Below, piece after piece: positions 8,256 to 10,258 of a stretch of DNA of 10,258 nucleotides. The position numbers and the translations under genes are program-made. Within the stretch, counting starts at the first letter, position 1. Every line of letters starts with the position of its first letter. The DNA is from Anaeromyces robustus (taxonomy: Eukaryota; Neocallimastigomycota; Neocallimastigomycetes; Neocallimastigales; Neocallimastigaceae): the NCBI GenBank assembly GCA_002104895.1, contig MCFG01000202.1:112501-122758 (forward strand). The letters are read 5' to 3'. The notes below the pieces were generated by a model. The model saw only the letters and a list, made by a program, of their open reading frames with translations, had not been told where the DNA came from and did not search any database.

Positions 8256-8743
8256 ACGAAGCTAGTTATGATATAGAATTAGGAACACTAATAATGAAAT
8301 ATAAAGATGACATATTATATAATTTAAGTATAACTGATAAAAGAAAATTAGAAAATAATGAAAAGAATAAATTTACTGATAAAGTTTATAAAGAAATACA
8401 AGAGTATATGAAGGGGCAAAGAAAAACATTTGATATTAAATATAAATTTGAAGGGACTGAATTTCAAAAAAAAGTTTGGAAAGTATTAGAAACAATACCT
8501 TATGGAAAAGTATTAACATATTTAGAAGTTGCTAAAATAATTAATAATCGAAAAGCAGTAAGAGCAGTTGGTGGTGCTTGTCATAGAAATCCTATTTGGC
8601 TTATAGTTCCATGCCATAGAGTAGTTGGTAGTAATGGTAAATTAACAGGATATGCTGGTGGTTTAGATATGAAACAAAAATTATTAGAAATTGAAAATAA
8701 AAATAAAGATGTACCACCCATGCTTAAAAAAAGAAAAATTTAG
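8252..8743 (+). CDS. ogt: Methylated-DNA--[protein]-cysteine S-methyltransferase (O6-alkylguanine-DNA alkyltransferase), intronless
   Basis: This enzyme repairs O6-alkylguanine by moving the alkyl group to its own cysteine, acting once per molecule. The 163-residue protein has the usual length of bacterial Ogt. An N-terminal strand domain (about 4-65) ends in EGTEFQKKVW (67-76), the start of the helical DNA-binding domain. The catalytic PCHRV gives Cys121. By alignment with human MGMT, Tyr90 matches Tyr114, Arg104 the arginine finger Arg128, Asn113 Asn137, Tyr134 Tyr158 and Glu148 Glu172, so the active site looks complete. The start at 8252 gives a full N-terminal domain and has A at -3. There are no introns, unlike the six-exon neighbour. 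Overall style (compact N-domain, LTGYAGGL near 131-138) is nearer bacterial Ogt than animal MGMT, which suggests bacterial transfer. The tail ends KKRKI, a possible nuclear signal. The symbol follows the bacterial family; MGT1/MGMT would be the eukaryotic equivalents. Confidence 0.95.
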   Translation: MNEASYDIELGTLIMKYKDDILYNLSITDKRKLENNEKNKFTDKVYKEIQEYMKGQRKTFDIKYKFEGTEFQKKVWKVLETIPYGKVLTYLEVAKIINNRKAVRAVGGACHRNPIWLIVPCHRVVGSNGKLTGYAGGLDMKQKLLEIENKNKDVPPMLKKRKI

Positions 8744-9903
8744 TATTTATTCTTTTTAATATTTATTTTATCTTTTTTTATATACATATACAATAATATT
8801 TATAATTTATTTAATTTAATTTAATTCTTGTCTTCATATTTTTTTTAATATATTTATAAGAAGTTATTATTATTTCCTATTAATGTTACAACGATTAAAT
8901 ACAATCTAATAATGAAATCAACATTTAAAAAATTAACTTTTATACATATAATCATATTATTATAATTAAATAAAAAAATAAAAAAAAAAAATATTTATTA
9001 ACTTTGGTAATTACAAAAAAAAAAAAAATTAAATATATTATGTATATAATAATAGGATATTATTATTATTAAGAATGGTAATAATTAATTATAATAATTA
9101 TAATAATTAAAATGTTATTGTTAAAATTTATATATTAAATAAATTTTTTTTTTTTGTTGTTGTTATTGTTAGTAATAATATTTTTATTCTTGTTGCTGCT
9201 TCTATTATTTAATATTTAATTATTACAATTATTAAATATAGATCCTAATATTCAAAAAAAAAAAAAAGATTTTTATAAACAATATTATATTTATTATTTT
9301 AGTAACTATTCATACATTATTATAATTTGTAATACTTTATTATATCTTTTTTTTGTAACAAATTATAATAACCGTAATTAAATATTAATGATAATTATTT
9401 TACCATTACTGTTTATTTATTTATAATTAATTATTAATTAATTATTATTATTTTATTATTATTATTCTTAACTTAAAAATATTATATATCAAGCATTTAT
9501 TAATTACTAGTGAGGTTGTAGAAAAAAAGAAAAATTGTTTTAAATAAAATTAAATATTTGAAATTGCAATATAAATATTAATATTTAAAAAAAAATTGGT
9601 TTAATGTATGAAATGAATATTTAATAAGTAAATGAATATGAATCTGCTTAATGAGAATTATCTATAAAAATAAATAAATAAAAAAAAAAACTTTTTTAAA
9701 GCATTTAAAGATATATATTGAAAATAAATATGAATGGGTAACGATATATCTATAAAAATTATTTGTTGTTCGGTTGAAAGTTTGAATTATTTCTTTAAAT
9801 GTTAATATAAATATTTAAAAATTAAAAAAACAAAATATATTAATGAAATTATTTATATATGTGTATTTTATTTTATATTTTATTATTTTAAATATTTAAA
9901 AAT
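8744..9903. other. Spacer between convergent genes, no gene seen
   Basis: AT-rich sequence separates the 3' ends of the alkyltransferase gene and the right-edge LRR gene, so both 3' UTRs should lie in it. It contains small A runs (8980-8990, 9016-9028, 9255-9268) and TAATTA/AATAAT-rich patches near 9060-9110 and 9420-9470. A slightly less AT-rich patch at 9730-9800 has stops in all frames I checked and shows no recognisable coding content. Confidence 0.6.
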
Positions 9904-9938
9904 TATTTTATTTTATTTTATTTTATTTTATTTTATTT
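9904..9938. repeat. TTTTA pentanucleotide microsatellite at a 3' end
   Basis: About six TTTTA units abut the stop codon of the right-edge minus-strand gene. On that strand the array reads TAAAA immediately after the TGA stop, so it forms the start of the gene's 3' UTR. The TAAAA array adjoins the Lys-rich last codons, so slippage may have moved the end of the reading frame in the past. Confidence 0.85.
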
Positions 9939-10258
9939 CATTTTTTATTTTTTATTTTTACCTTTTTTCCTTTCTTTCCCTTTTTTTTCTTACCACCTCT
10001 TTTCTTTTCTTGTTCTTGCATATATTTATTTATCTCAAATATTTTACTAAATATATCTGATTTCATTCTTTCTGTTACTTGACATATGAATATTGGTGCT
10101 GTTTTTTTCTTAGCTACTACTAAAGCTTTACGAGTTTTTAAAGCTTGTAACATAATTTCACCACCATTATTACCTATATTATTACCCCGTAGATCTAAAT
10201 GAGTAATAGCAGATTCTTCTCGTGATACTGCATCAGCTAAATAACTTAAAGTTGAAGT
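9938..10258 (-). CDS. RNI-type leucine-rich-repeat protein, C-terminal 106 codons (runs off right edge)
   Basis: The minus-strand frame is open from the window edge (10258) to a TGA at 9940-9938, so the 5' part lies outside. The visible part starts with an LRR helix (SYLADAVSREESAITH), then LDLRGNNIGNNGGEIML at residues 21-37. That is the ribonuclease-inhibitor-like LRR consensus, distinct from the plant-type repeats of the other LRR gene. A short hydrophobic segment (VVAKKKTAPIFICQV) follows, then a helical stretch, then a Lys/Gly-rich tail at about 84-106. Met at 10153 is internal, because the LRR continues upstream in frame. The repeat type suggests an intracellular scaffold or regulatory protein. 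In a zoospore-forming fungus, flagellar LRR proteins (DRC5- or LRRC74-like) are candidates, but the visible part does not decide this. The gene is convergent with the alkyltransferase gene. Confidence 0.8.
   Translation of the reverse strand, partial: TSTLSYLADAVSREESAITHLDLRGNNIGNNGGEIMLQALKTRKALVVAKKKTAPIFICQVTERMKSDIFSKIFEINKYMQEQEKKRGGKKKKGKKGKKVKIKNKK

Noticed and set aside
9720-9800. Slightly less AT-rich patch between convergent genes as a gene remnant
   Set aside because: It is interrupted by stops and has no recognisable protein similarity; it is too short to separate from random variation.

Overview
The window looks like a piece of nuclear DNA from a very AT-rich, intron-containing eukaryote, most likely an anaerobic gut fungus (Neocallimastigomycota, for example the Piromyces, Neocallimastix or Anaeromyces lineages). 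The reasons are intergenic DNA that is almost only A and T, long homopolymer and TTTA/TTTTA/AAT runs, short GTAAGT...AG introns, a secreted 'L domain-like' leucine-rich-repeat membrane protein with a poly-serine tail, and a compact bacterial-looking DNA repair gene without introns. Dictyostelium-like amoebae are the main alternative. The assignment is inference from style, not from a database match.

Layout. Positions 1-3952 hold no gene that I can support, only AT-rich spacer with a 208-base TTTA array, a TTTTA array, a 38-base T run and two strong hairpin-forming palindromes. Positions 3953-6049 (minus strand) hold a complete six-exon gene. I spliced it by hand into a 446-residue protein with a signal peptide, a cysteine-containing N-cap, five LRRs, a single membrane helix and a Ser/Lys/Cys-rich cytosolic tail with no kinase. 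Four internal exons are exactly 72 nt, one 24-residue LRR each, and all five introns are phase 2. Positions 6050-8172 are a 2.1 kb spacer between divergently oriented genes. Positions 8252-8743 (plus) hold an intact, single-exon O6-alkylguanine-DNA alkyltransferase of the short Ogt/MGMT type, preceded by an AAT repeat and two small upstream ORFs. Positions 8744-9937 are spacer. Positions 9938-10258 (minus, running off the right edge) are the last 106 codons of an RNI-type LRR protein with a lysine-rich tail.

The three genes do not look like a functional unit: one is a surface protein, one a DNA repair enzyme and one an intracellular LRR scaffold. The items most worth following are the exon-per-repeat design of the LRR gene, its unusual tail, and the possibly bacterial origin and upstream-ORF arrangement of the alkyltransferase gene. 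I found no phage, CRISPR, transposase, rRNA or tRNA signal.
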